Shown here: piece by piece, positions 21,074-32,019 of the stretch
Numbering within the stretch: the first letter of the stretch is position 1
Layout: every line of letters begins with the position of its first letter
Source: Kalaharituber pfeilii
Lineage: Eukaryota; Ascomycota; Pezizomycetes; Pezizales; Pezizaceae
Length of the DNA stretch: 64,000 nucleotides
Reading direction: 5' to 3'
Assembly (NCBI GenBank): GCA_015179045.1
Contig: WHUZ01000062.1
Span: 186,001 to 250,000 of the forward strand
Made by a program: the position numbers and the translations under genes
Notes under the pieces: model-generated
Database searches by the model: none
What the model was told of the DNA's origin: nothing
What the model saw: the letters and a program-made list of their open reading frames with translations, nothing else

Positions 21074-21554
21074 ATCGGCTGGCAATCTCTCCTTGCAGAG
21101 TGCCACATCCTGGGGCATGCTCCTAGACCCAATGCAGGATTTGTGATTCTGCATAGTTAAGACAATTGAATCCAATAGCCTTTTCGCGCAACACAAAGCA
21201 TTCTGCTTATCTAGGAAACGAGCTCAACAGTCAGGAGTCCAATACGGAGATTTGTTTTGCTCACTGGATAACCATGTATGTGATTCGCATAAGATCTTCA
21301 GATGTTGGGCTGGCAGAAAAGCTGTCACATCCATGGTAGATTGTGTAACAATTGATTGCACAAAAGATGATGCTTATCGGGCCTTGAATAGTGGTGAACA
21401 TGGGCTGCAACCTGACCAGGAACCATGCAGTAGGGCCAATTGGTCCCATCGTAAACCCTGCCGTGGCAAAGCAAACTCCAAAAGAGCTGTTGCCTGCGCA
21501 ATCGTATTCTACAAATACTAGAGCCCTCAGGCCGGCACATGAGTAATAATTCTT

Positions 21555-21675
21555 AAACCAAAAAAAAAAAAAAAAAAAAATAAAATAAAATAAATAAATA
21601 AATAAATAGATAGATAAATAGATAAATAAATAAATAAATAAATAAATAAAATAAAATAAAATAAAAATAAAAAAT
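21555..21675. repeat. A-rich microsatellite
   Basis: Poly(A), AAAT and GATA-like units, paralogous to the AAAAT tract at 3058-3183 but with different unit content. Confidence 0.9.
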
Positions 21676-21919
21676 GCTATAGACTTCGGAGCTGCACCGT
21701 TTGCGATCTATGCTAAGTAGCGGATGTAGTTTTTACATCAACTCCACCTGCAAGTGATGTTGCGCTTAGCCTGAAACAGTTTTCCACAGCTTCCAGTTGA
21801 GCTATATTTTTCAAACAATGCTGGGTCAGCAGCTGAAACTACAACTATGGAATTTCCAACTATTTGGTGATGCGAGTTTTAGTGCAGTCATACCGATCTG
21901 AGTATAATTTTCATTGCTA

Positions 21920-21978
21920 CCATCCGTTCCTGCCATAGGCTGGTAGCCTGTATGCGGGGTTACGTTAAAAAAAAAACA
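21920..21978 (+). mobile_element. LINE A tail insertion, orthologous to 3386-3447
   Basis: CCATAGGCTGGTAGCCTGTA..TGCGGGGTTACGT and ten A occur at the position matching copy 1. Confidence 0.75.
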
Positions 21979-22648
21979 CCATCCAATTACGACGTTTTAC
22001 GCTACATGCGTGTCCCTTCGTCCAGGAGCATAGCCTCCCAGCTCCATTCAAAATTAGAGGTACGCAGCCACTATCAGCAAATGCCTTAGCGAAGAATGGG
22101 TTGCTCTAGTTTCGCCTCAAAGCAGAGCGCCATGCATGATGGTTTTATTGCACGATATCTGGATCGAGAAGAAACCATGGACGTGATTGCGCCTCAAACC
22201 CGCGCGTACAAAGTCTGCCAAATTTGATTGGTGAACGCAGTGTTGGTGGACCAACTTGCACAGGAGCTGTTGAATACGGAACATAAATCTTAACATACTC
22301 AGCCAACTCACCTGCATGCCAACATACTCAGTCAACTCTCCTGTATTAATTCAATGGATGGAATCAAATCATGATAGGCCCCATACATAGCCACAAAGAA
22401 GTGCATATGTACCATTAAACAAGAAATGATTATCTGACCAGCTTGTACAGGATGACTGCGTAATTAAGCCAGCGTTGCAGCGACCCAGATGCAATTGGTT
22501 TTTGGTGTGATTTAGTACGAATATGAATCACTTGCCACATGGTTATCCAACGTCTGTGCACTACCTATCTGGACTGAATTGTAATCAGTTCCTAACACAG
22601 CATCAAGAGTGGAGAGATGACGATGCAACAGTTCTGGCATCCAGAATT

Positions 22649-22706
22649 TTCTTTTTTTTTTTAACTTCACGTAACCCCGCTTGCAGCTGTTCGCCATGGC
22701 AGGACA
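22649..22706 (-). mobile_element. Tail-only insertion private to copy 2
   Basis: Poly(T) followed by CTTCACGTAACCCCGCTTGC..AGCTGTTCGCCATGGCAGGAC, with CATCCAGAAT on the left and an imperfect CATCCAAGAT on the right. Copy 1 has the unoccupied site (CATCCAGAATGATC, about 4153). Confidence 0.75.
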
Positions 22707-23072
22707 GACATCCAAGATGACAGCGACAGTCGATCAACGATTGAAATATTTGTGCGTAAATAGAATGCAACGGTGGCAGCGCAATTTAGAGAAGATCGTA
22801 TTGGCCTCAAGCGAGGGTTTCCACTGCTTTGCACCACGCAGAATCGATACCTTTACGTGTGCATAGCCATTACACCGACATCCTGATGCCGAACGTAGTG
22901 AAGATAAATCTTGCCTATAAACAGATGAATATGTACACGATTGTCTTAGATTAGGGATCTGCATCCGTGCCGCTGTAAAACCATGCTGCTGTGGCGCCCT
23001 TCTTTTGTTGAGAGGGGAAAAAAAAAGGGGTTAGCCTGCACACTCGCTGTTACCATTTGTATCGCAGTCACT

Positions 23073-23084
23073 TATATATATATT
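23073..23084 (+). promoter_or_regulatory. Putative TATA box of kinase-ankyrin copy 2
   Basis: TATATATATATT lies about 115 bases upstream of ATG 23198, the same spacing as the TATATATT in copy 1. Confidence 0.4.
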
Positions 23085-23197
23085 GCATCGTCGGAATCCT
23101 ATTACATCAAGTCCAGCGCATCTCTCCTTTCTTCAGCTATCCAAGAAACCGGCCCTCTTCTACTTCCTTTATATTTCCTACGTTTAGGCAGATTACT

Positions 23198-24601
23198 ATG
23201 TCATATTCAGTTTCCGAGGACTTATCTGAGGAAATACTACCCTATCGCCCTCAGCGACGGTGCTACAATATCTCAACTTCCACCGCCATAACTACAGAAA
23301 CGCCTGGCAGCTCCTCCCATCCCGAGTTAATCTCGAAATTCAAGCCAGGTGGTGTGACTCCAGAACTAGCACAATCCTCGAAACCCGAAGGTGGGCGGAA
23401 GAAAAATTCTTTCCTCCTCCTGATGAATCAAATTGCAACTGCAATTGTTGAAAGACGCTTGCCAGAGGCAGTTCTTGAGCTATCTCTGTACGAATCTGAC
23501 CCAACAGACTTCATTGGTAGAGGGAAAAGCTTCTACGTAACGCGGATGAAGTTACCAGCACGATTCAAGCTACGACGTATTGCAGGTCGGACAACATTCG
23601 CCATGTCGACTATCCCTGAGTGGAAGGAAGCCGCAATGAGTGGCGCAGAGTCAGAGATGATTATCCGCAAGATGCCCCTGATTGAATATAATATTCACGG
23701 GATGCCCAAAGATAATGCCAACGAAGAACGATCGAAAGCGGTTCTGCTAGAATTTCTAGCCCTTATGCACGAGCCTTTATTCAATCACCCGAATATTATT
23801 GACTTGCTCGGAGTGTGTTGGGAACCCGACATGAGCGAGCAGACACTCCTGGATCAGCATATCCAACCTGCCTTTCTGGTACCCATCTTACTTCTGGAGA
23901 ATGCTCGGCTCGGGTCTCTTGATCAGTTCATGGAAACGACAGTTTACGAAACTCGGTCCATGAAGGAGAAAGCCCAATTGTGTCGTGATGTAGCAGAAGG
24001 TCTCTTTGCATTACACTCGTGTGGAATCGTGCATGGGGACGTAAAGCCAGAGAACATTCTCATCTTCGATTCACGCCAGGGGGATCGGTATATTGCAAAG
24101 CTCGGAGATTTCGGATTCAGCGTCAATCAAAGCAAGGAAGATGTGGTTATGAAAAGCAAGGGCCAGGCCAGTTGGAAGCTGGTAGGGCGAAGCTGGCCTT
24201 GGAATGACCCAGAGTGCCACCTTCCCCGAACGTGGGACCAGTTGCAAAAAACTGATGTATTTTCGTATGGTTTGTTGGTATGGTCCGTCTTGAGTGGGAA
24301 TGCTATTGAGAATTTGTTTGATTTAGATCACAGGAAAGATGATCGACAAGACCCCTTATTGCGCCAAATGGTTGAGGGTTTGAAGAATGATGGAACGCTG
24401 GGAAATAATGCAACCACGTATTTCAGGAAATTCGACCCTTTGATACAGCTTTTGGTCAGGTGTCTGTTTGAATTTTCTTTACATCCGGTAGTTTCCTTGA
24501 GAGGAACAATTGAAGATATTTGCAATATCTGGAACATTTGGTTTAATGAGTAAGTGTTCCGTTTGTAACACCAACTACTTTCCTGCAAACTGACTTCGAC
24601 C

Positions 24602-24635
<34 letters not shown>

Positions 24636-27228
24636 TTTTTTTTTTTTTTTATTTCATTAATCGCATGCCGCCTCGAAGGCTATGGCGATTTTTTTTTTAA
24701 TGTCATTACTCGACTAACTTCAGATCTTTAGCACTCGCGGTTGGCCAAAGTCGAAGTTCTGGCCCATGAACGAAGTAGACCTTGAGCACTCCTTTCTAAA
24801 CCGAGCCCTGAATGGCATGCAGCAGTGTCCACAAACTATTAAACAACGCTTCATAACCATTGCAGAGGACGAGTCATACTCATGGAAGGACAAGCTTGAA
24901 TTGTTGACATATCGTGGCCTTTGTCACTTGATCGGATGGGGAGTAGAGAAGGACTTCGCAATGGCGAAGGCATTCATTGACGAAGCTGCTAATATTTCTC
25001 CAGCTGCGGCAATATATCAAGCTATGTTTCTGGAGGATACCCAACCTGAGGACAGATCTTTCTTCAAAGCCATGGATGGTAACCTAGACTCCAAATATGA
25101 GCATGATTTATTCCGGAGGCTCCAGACGCTCTGGTTGGAGTCCCGATCCTACGAGGGCCTCCGTCAACTCAAGCGTTACTTCCCAGTGTTTCCCACAATT
25201 CCAGAGTTTTGGCATCGTCTGCGATGCCAACAATTTCGACAATTGCGATACGGCATTACTGAAATGTCATGCGGGATGGCAAAACCGTTAGGAATAGAAC
25301 TCCATCAGGCTCTTCTTCTAGACATCGCAGAAAATCACTCAGCGCCAAGTGTCATCGGGATCGGTCATAACAAGCTACATTTTGCAGTGTGCTTAGGGCA
25401 CCCAGAGGCCCTGGAGACCCTGCTGCAGTCACCAGATTTAGACATGGCGTTAGTACATGAGCGGGACCACTTCGGGGATACACCATTTTTGTTTGCATGT
25501 CGTCTAGGGGCGTTTCGAGCAGCGAGTTTGCTTGCCGACGCTGGGTCAGATGTCACTGTTTGCAACTACTACGGAGAAAATGCTCTCCATTTTCTCTGCG
25601 ACTTCGAGAATGAGCAAGAGATGGCAGAAATCGCAAGTATAGTTGTTGCACATGGAGGGACGGCATTGCTTCATGCCGGTGCTGCTGCTACGTACCCTCC
25701 GGAGGCTATCAATACCACGCTAATAGTAGGCCCTGGACCGCCGCTTACCCGCGCCGTCAGCCGAAATAATCTTGCAGTTGCAAAAGTACTCTTACAATAC
25801 GGAGCGAAACCTCAACATTATGCTGAACTTGGAAAAAATCTTGCACTTGCAAAAATCTTGAAACCCGGAATGAAACTTCAACTTTATGATGACCTTGGCT
25901 GGGGCATGTCTGCCATGAGACATGCAGCATCGATACATTCAGTTGACATGCTGAAACTATTTGCTAGCTATATCCCCGATGATGAAGTTTGCGAGTGGAT
26001 ATCTTATTTGAAGTCTGCAATTGGCGATCGGATGGCGCTTGGCTTCCACCGCATGTACCTTCATGGGCCGAAGTATATTGACAAAATGAAAAGCACATTT
26101 GATTTTCTATTGGATCACATTTCTGAGCGGCCTATCTACTTCCAAGTGAATGACCTGCGTTTTCCTCTTATTGCATATACTGTTGTAATGGGAGACCAGG
26201 ATATGTTAGAGTATCTTTTGGGAAAGCTTGGAAGCTCAGGAATCGATCTTTATTATGGGGGAGTCGGAACTGCATTACACGAGGCAATTATGATGGGCTC
26301 GATCGGAAAGTTTAAGCTTCTCCTTAAAAGTGGTGCATACCCTGATGCACCAGTTTTCCATACCGGTGACGATGAGTCTTCAACTGCATCAACACTGGCA
26401 TTCTGTTGTTCCAGTCTCGGAGGTACTGCAGAGATGGTAAAGGAGCTTCTACGAGTAGGGGCACATCGACAACGTGTACAAGGCAAAAATGCTAAAGGAC
26501 TACCCCCATTCACTGCGGCTGTTCTGGCATATAAACTCGACATTGCGCAGGTATTGCTAGAGGCTGACGATGACGGCACTATTATGTCAGTCACTAGTGA
26601 TTCAGGCTTCACTGTGGTAGGGCATGTGGTAAGAGTGTGCTCCATAAGATCTGTGTCAATGTTGCGTTTTTTGTTTAGCCGGGACCCTCCAACGAAGCGG
26701 CCAACACACATTGCCCACCCTAGGTTGCAAGCGACGGTATTTCACCTTATTGCCTCAGTAGGCTGGTGGTTAGCTAAGTACGATAGACGTGTGGTGGGCG
26801 ATATTCTGGATTTCCTCCTAGACAGATTTCCGGATCCTGCAATTGTGAATGCCATTACTACCGATAGGGGTAATACTGCATTGCATGTGGCAGCAATGAG
26901 TACGAATTTGACCGTGGTACAGAGACTCGTGCAATATAAAGACATTGACCTTTATGCGAGAAATGAGGAAGGGTTGACAGCATACCATTATGCCCTTGGT
27001 GGCATTCTGTCCGACGTTAGACCGCAACTGACTGCAATGGGACAGAGTGTTGTAGAGCGCTACAGACAGGATCAGTATGAGATTCGCAACAGATTGGCGC
27101 GAGCGATGGGAATGGGGGGGCCGGACTGGATAGATGGAATGGAAATTGATAAATTGACAATGAGGATGCGGACGAGCGACGGTCGGGGGCATGTGTTGAA
27201 GGTGGTGCACGATGGTGAGGGACTTTGA
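23198..27228 (+). CDS. Kinase-Sel1-ankyrin protein, intact copy 2 (spliced)
   Basis: Two exons, 23198-24549 and 24732-27228, give about 1282 aa. I chose ATG 23198 (MSYSVSEDLSEEILPYRP) because it is the first ATG conserved with copy 1. A protein kinase domain fills about residues 100-420: FIGRGKSFYV as glycine loop, HGDVKPENILIF near residue 279 (HGD for HRD, catalytic Asp and Asn kept), LGDFGFS near 304, WNDPE as APE equivalent. The canonical VAIK lysine is not obvious. Exon 2 starts TRGWPKSKFWP, has a Sel1-like segment (LCHLIGWGVEKDFAMAKAFI, about residues 510-550) and an ankyrin array to near the C-terminus (KLHFAVCLGHPEALETLL; GDTPFLFACRLGAFRAASLL; TALHVAAMSTNLTVVQRLVQ). There is no signal peptide or membrane segment. 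It is probably a cytosolic signalling or recognition protein; the function is inferred from domains only. Confidence 0.88.
24550..24731 (+). other. Intron of kinase-ankyrin copy 2 (182 nt) containing a retroelement tail
   Basis: The donor GA|GTAAGTG, branch site GACTAAC and acceptor CTTTAG match copy 1, but the intron is about 90 nt longer. The extra part (about 24603-24713) is poly(T) plus the reverse complement of the LINE B tail (ATTTCATTAATCGCATGCCG..CCTCGAAGGCTATGGCGA) and further Ts. The splice donor, branch site and acceptor are all retained. Confidence 0.85.
24603..24713 (-). mobile_element. LINE B tail inserted in the intron
   Basis: Two T-runs, the B tail stem-loop and a second T-run with AATGTCATTACTC suggest one or two tail-only insertions. 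The empty site is copy 1 at about 6037-6055. Confidence 0.8.
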
Positions 27229-27600
27229 GAGCGGGGTAGCATGCTCATCGTAGGTGTAGAGGAAGGTACGTAAAGTAGGATCTCACCTATTATGGAACAA
27301 GCGACGTAGGATCCTGGAAGCCTTTATATTAATGCAGTAAGAGAAGCTATTCATTTCATTATTTCCAGGAGATGTATATGTCAATTTCTTATATGAGAGT
27401 TACGTTAAAAGCAAAAAAGAAAGAAAAGAACAAAATAGCTGCATTGTTTAATTGCTTTATGTGAGCTTTGAGCATCTACACCCAAAGAGGAAACACCAAA
27501 GGATTTAGAAAATAAAGGTAAGGTGAAGCAACAAAAGGCCAATGAAGACTGTACGCTGTCGTGTTCTTCTGACCTCGTAAGCAAGGCGATACTGTAGGGT
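27229..27600. other. 3' flank of kinase-ankyrin copy 2
   Basis: Colinear with the flank of copy 1 except that the 8546-8597 insertion is absent. No additional gene is visible. Confidence 0.6.
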
Positions 27601-27820
27601 CTGCGGCGGTGTGAGTGGGGCGGATGGAGTGGGGCGGAGATGTGAAAAGGAGTACAGAGGAATAGGCTCAGAGATGTGCGTATTCGATTCTAATGATCAA
27701 TCAAGAACGGGGCTTCCAGAGCCCATATATATACAAAAACTCTATAACACGAAGTTGCATACAAAACCAGTGAACAGAACAGCTAAGTATTTGGACTGCC
27801 TAATATGGAATACTCAGTCC

Positions 27821-27931
27821 GGAGTGTTTGGGCCATCGCGGATGTTCGGAGTGCTTAGGCCATTTGCGGATGTTCGGAGTGCTTAGGCCATTGCGGATGT
27901 TCGGAGTGCTTAGGCCATCGCGGATGTTCGG
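27821..27931. repeat. 27-bp minisatellite, four units
   Basis: Units of CGGAGTGCTTAGGCCATCGC..GGATGTT are repeated with small length variants. A 14-bp unit (TTTCGCTCGGACTG) follows three times at about 27945-27990. The open frame across it is a by-product of the repeat. Confidence 0.9.
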
Positions 27932-28079
27932 ATGTTTTACACACTCGGACTGTTTCGCTCGGACTGTTTCGCTCGGACTGTTTCGCGTGTGTTCGGCTCA
28001 TGGTTTCTAACAGGAGGGAGGTGCGTATGAAAGAAAGAAATGCATGGGGTGGACAGGCAGGGAGGATAGAGAGGTTGCA

Positions 28080-28265
28080 ATGTCATGTGCTATTTCCTTT
28101 CTCTGTAGATCTGTTGGAGTCTTACGCCTCTGTTTGGGCTGACGGGGGTTCTTCAGTCCAGAAGTGCGGTGGGTGATTGTTTTGGTATAGCTGGTTACGG
28201 GTACCGGATTGGCGATTTGTGGATATAGTGCTGTTCGAGTTGCCAGTATTTTGCCTCGTATTCGT
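28080..28265. repeat. Dispersed repeat shared with 15690-15862
   Basis: See the matching copy: the TCTGTTGGAGTCTT to TATAGTGCTGTT region is shared. No coding potential is recognised. Bases 28266-28890 contain only degenerate GAAAT/CAAAATGG-type short repeats (about 28560-28810). Confidence 0.5.
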
Positions 28266-29241
28266 CGCATTGGTAGAGGAACTTGGTATAGACCCCATCG
28301 ACACCTGACTAATGCAGATTATGCGTAATGCAGAACGCAGTATGAACTATCCTACTTCTGGATACCCAGTACTTGGCAGCCCTTTGCGTTCTCTACCAAT
28401 ACCTTACCATACTCCACAGCACACCTGCTGAACACGACCTGAACTTCCATCTAATGATTGTACCAATGCAGGTTGGGGAAATAACTATGCAGCATAATAC
28501 TATAATGTAACCAGATAATAATTGTGTGCATAGCTATCTGGAACAGGTACGAAAACGGCAGGTGTGAAAAGACCGTCAAAAAGACCGTCAAAACAACTCC
28601 CGAAATGGTACTGTAGCTGCAAAGCCGGTACTGAAATTTTCGTCAAAGTATCTTCTGAAATGACCGTTGGGACTGCTACCGAAATTGCTGAAAAAAAACT
28701 GCTGCTGCATGGCTGTCAGAATAGTTGTCGAGATGATTGCCAAATTTGCTATTCGCATGGGTATAAACGCTATCAAAATGGTTCCCAAAATAGAATCCAA
28801 AACAGCAGCCATGATAGCAGCCGTCAGCAAAGTATCTGGATTGGGACTAATGCATATATGCAGAATCTTGTAGATTTGCATTAGGGTCTGTGTACTCGGG
28901 GTTGCCGGTAAGTCTGTGGAATTATGCAGCGCCAAGGTACTCACGTGAATTCACGTGGTACTTCTGCTGCAGCTGTGATAGGGTCAAGGCTGACCAGTCA
29001 GTAAACAAGTAGTGGCATGTTGTTGAACGCGCGCGGTTGCAACAGAAAATAAACAGTAGATCATGAGAGCCCGGTATCAATAGCTTTCTGTTCTCTTGTC
29101 CAAAGCCTTTGACCGACCGACCGCTCTCCATCAGCTTAACAGCTCTTCAGCTCGATAGGTAGGTTGTTTGATACTGTAGCTACAGAGTAATTTAAAGCTA
29201 ACTTAATGATTTCTTTACTAGCACTAGCACTCCACCTCAAT

Positions 29242-30379
29242 ATGAAAACGCGAGGAACACGGAGAGCGCACTTTGGTGCAAATTTTGCAAATAGAGAAAC
29301 TACAAGAGATGAACGGATGCGAATTATTACACTTAGAGAATCTGGAATGAAGTGGCAGGAAATTGCAGCAGAAGTAGATATAAATTATCAGACTTGTCAT
29401 GCCATATACAAGAGATATAAATGAGCGAAATCAACTCTCCTAGCAACCGAAAACGAAGCGGAAGGCCAACAATTTTTGATGATGCGGAAAAAGAGAGATT
29501 GCGAGCTTTTGTGACAAGGGATAGAGATACGCGCCGAATGACTTGGGAGGCTATTAAGAAAGAGCTTGGTTATTCCTGTTCAGCAAAATTAATTCGAGAT
29601 GTTATGAAGAGTATGGGGTATAGTAAGCATCGTGCTAGGAAAAAGTATTTTATTTATATTACTATGAGGGTTATAGAGATACTAATTTTTATTTTACATT
29701 AGATGGGGAATCCGATCACAGAGTAAAGTTAAGCGGGTTGCTTGGTGTCAAAAACATCTTCATTTTACGGAAGAAGACTGGTTGCGTGTAGTTTGGACTG
29801 ATGAATCTTCTTATTCAACTAAAGGCTTTACATATCGCCCTTTAGTTATTCGCAATGCCGAGGGAATTCCATCCAGATTGCATTGATGAGGTCTGGGAGT
29901 CCGGATATGAATCTACTATGGTATGGGGTGCATTTTGTGGTGAACTTAACTCTGATCTATATTTTGTACCATCTGGTGCGAAATTAGATTCAGCTAAATA
30001 TGTTAAAAAGATTCTAGATCCACTGCTTATACCTTTTTGGCATAAGGCATGTGAGTTTTACGGCTGGACGGTGGTTATGGAAGATGGTGCACCAGGGCAT
30101 AAAGGATTTTCTAAGGCATGCCGCAAGAAAAATGATGTGGAGACTTTAGAATGGGTACCTCAATCTCCAGACCTCAATCCAATTGAAGTTTTATGGGGCG
30201 ACATGGAAGTACAACTAGGGAAGAAATATGGGCGCCTAGATAATATTCCGGACTTACAAGAAAAGCTCAAGGAGGAGTGGAATAAAATTTCAAAGGATAG
30301 GCTATTAGCATTGGTTAGAAGTATGCCAGACCGGTTAAAGGCTGTGATTCAAGCTAATGGGGAGGCGACGCCTTATTGA
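29242..30379 (+). pseudogene. Tc1/mariner transposase, frameshifted
   Basis: It begins at MKTRGTRRAHFGANFANRET. A helix-turn-helix (MRIITLRESGMKWQEIAAEV) is followed near 29424 by a frame change to SPSNRKRSGRPTIFDDAEKE. The first catalytic block VVWTDESSYSTKG lies near 29785, then a second frame change near 29860. The third frame holds VVMEDGAPGHKGF (second Asp) and WVPQSPDLNPIEVLWGDME (Glu), with 33 residues between them, as in DD34E enzymes. The transposase would cut at the TIRs and insert at TA. With three frames needed it is inactive, though only lightly decayed. Confidence 0.85.
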
Positions 30380-30479
30380 CTTTTTACTTATGGTATGAGC
30401 TTTTTCTTTTTCTTTTTTTTTTTTTTCCTTCCTTTCTACAAGTTTCAAGTTTTTCGAGTTTTTCGAGTGAATTTCATGG

Positions 30480-30481
<2 letters not shown>

Positions 30482-30511
<30 letters not shown>

Positions 30512-30544
30512 ATAACCCCGCTTGTAGCACTTGGCCATGGCAGG
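30482..30544 (-). mobile_element. Tail-only LINE C insertion, 15-bp target-site duplication
   Basis: About 23 T plus 40 nt of tail (AAATCACATAACCCCGCTTG..TAGCACTTGGCCATGGCAGG) lie between perfect copies of GTGAATTTCATGGTT (30467-30481 and 30545-30559), inside the Tc1/mariner element. Confidence 0.95.
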
Positions 30545-30643
30545 GTGAATTTCATGGTTGCAATATTTTTTTAAAGTCGTTTTTCAAAATTTTTGCATTT
30601 TCTTATATTAGTGTTGCCATGTATATAGCATTTTTATCATACT

Positions 30644-30699
30644 AAAAGTCTGTGGAAAAATTTTGCGGGTTTCCCATACAAAAAATTCCACAGACTTTT
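30644..30699. repeat. Internal 14-bp palindromic arms repeating the mariner TIR core
   Basis: AAAAGTCTGTGGAA (30644-30657) and TTCCACAGACTTTT (30686-30699) are perfect inverted repeats 28 bp apart. They share AGTCTGTGGAA with the outer TIRs of the host transposon. Confidence 0.8.
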
Positions 30700-30802
30700 C
30701 GTCCTTTTTTACACCACTTCCGTAGCAGCAGAAGTACCACGTGAACCCACGTGAGTACCTTGGCGCTGCATAATTCCACAGACTATGCCGCACCCCCGAG
30801 TA

Positions 30803-31055
30803 CATACTAGTAGCCCTTTTTTTTTTTTTTTTTTTTTAGGCATGCATCCGCGACTTCAGGGGCTATTTCCTATTTGTGCTGACGAAAGATACGAGGTGAT
30901 GCGATGCAGAGTCAACACGAGGGCAGACACAAGCTGACATTGTCGTCATGCTCAGCTGCATATCATCTTCAACACTCGTCACATTGCGGCGGAAGCAGTC
31001 TCATGTCTTGGCTCAACTCGTGACAACGTCATAGATTTTCAATGAATCTCTGGTA
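30803..31055. other. Spacer with poly(T), no gene seen
   Basis: A 22-nt T-run at about 30817-30838 may be a retroelement remnant. Nothing else is recognised. Confidence 0.4.
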
Positions 31056-31064
31056 TATAAACCG

Positions 31065-31096
31065 GTTTTTTTTTTTTTTATCATTACTCATGTGCT
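31065..31096 (-). mobile_element. Minimal LINE B tail insertion (32 bp)
   Basis: Poly(T) plus ATCATTACTCATGTGCT, the last 17 nt of a B tail, lies between TATAAACCG copies (31056-31064 and 31097-31105). Confidence 0.75.
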
Positions 31097-31280
31097 TATA
31101 AACCGTTGCGTTATTCTTTCATGTTCGGTATCTATGAATTTATTAGTCTTCGCTACCCTATTACCATCTCATTTTAAAATCATTATCGCTCTGTTTATCA
31201 TCATCTCTACATATTTTTATTGTGGCATTTGTGGCTTGGGGCTTTTCCTGCTGTACGTTCGTGAGTTAATCTTCTTGCGT

Positions 31281-31658
31281 TGGGATGACGGCTCAACAGC
31301 ATCCACTGTTTCGCACGGGTACCGGTATCTAGAGCTGGCGGAACGAAGCCTCAAGGACGGCCTCAATGATCAAATGTCAAGGAAAGGGTCTTCAATTGTG
31401 TTGTCTGTGCGTGTCCATATCTGTCCATGTGTGTATATCTTCGTGTATGTCTGTGTCCTCACTCCACATAGTCCTATCTACATACATTTTATAGACCACC
31501 TTCGCCTTCCAACTGAGCATGTACATACATATCTCGCTTCTTAAATATAATTTTCTTCCTCATCTCACGCATGTGTCATCATGTGGCCCTACCGCTGGGT
31601 ACCTCTCCGGCCCGCGTTTGGCCTTATTCTTTCCATCGGTACCGTAGTTGCCACCACA
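31281..31658 (+). mobile_element. Solo LTR, family X, copy 1
   Basis: A 378-bp TG..CA unit (TGGGATGACGGCTCAACAGC to GTTGCCACCACA) with a TATAGACC element. Direct repeats GCGT (31277-31280 and 31659-31662) flank it. Related copies lie at 43631-47893 (interrupted) and 55393-55759, which defines the boundaries. Confidence 0.75.
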
Positions 31659-31662
31659 GCGT

Positions 31663-32009
31663 CTACAATATCATTATTCATGTATTCAATCCTGAGTCTC
31701 TGCGACTCTTTATTCCATAAGTCACAATCGATAAGTATACCGTCAAACCTGTCATATTGGATATCGTCGGTGGTGGAGGGTTTTATCCAGTAAGACAGGT
31801 TATCCGCTTAGACAAGTTTGAGTGGAGAGGTCAATTTTTGTGCTGCATGCATGCAGTCATAGCTATAGAAAGTACGTACATCAATAATAAGCTATACAAG
31901 TGCAAAATGAGATGCCTGTTTTAAAGGGCACTTAAGCTTTGGATGCTGTTGAGGATAACAGAATAGTTGGCACCGTTTAGGATCTTCGTATTCGCACTTC
32001 TTTGCCATA
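31663..32009. other. Spacer, no gene seen
   Basis: AT-rich unique sequence between the solo LTR and the Mutator-like element. No supported feature was found. Confidence 0.5.
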
Positions 32010-32019
32010 GTGTCTACTA

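Larger units (their letters stand above)
20931..27590 (+). repeat. Segmental duplication, copy 2
   Basis: Colinear with 2449-8926. It starts at AGGCGAACTGGG, exactly where the LINE C 5' end stops, and ends near GCAAGGCGAT. It holds the intact kinase-ankyrin gene. Private insertions are a tail at 22649-22710 and an intronic LINE B tail at about 24603-24713. Confidence 0.9.
28895..30800 (+). mobile_element. Tc1/mariner-type transposon with 76-bp TIRs
   Basis: The terminal inverted repeats are 28895-28970 and 30725-30800, starting CTCGGGG and containing AGTCTGTGGAATTATGCAGC and a CACGTG..CACGTG palindrome, with few mismatches. TA flanks both ends (28893-28894 and 30801-30802). It encodes a frameshifted DDE transposase and carries a tail-only LINE C insertion at 30482-30544. 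Confidence 0.88.

Noticed and set aside
27828..28010. Repetitive peptide MFGVLRPxR
   Set aside because: Translation of a 27-bp minisatellite; no conserved start or codon bias.
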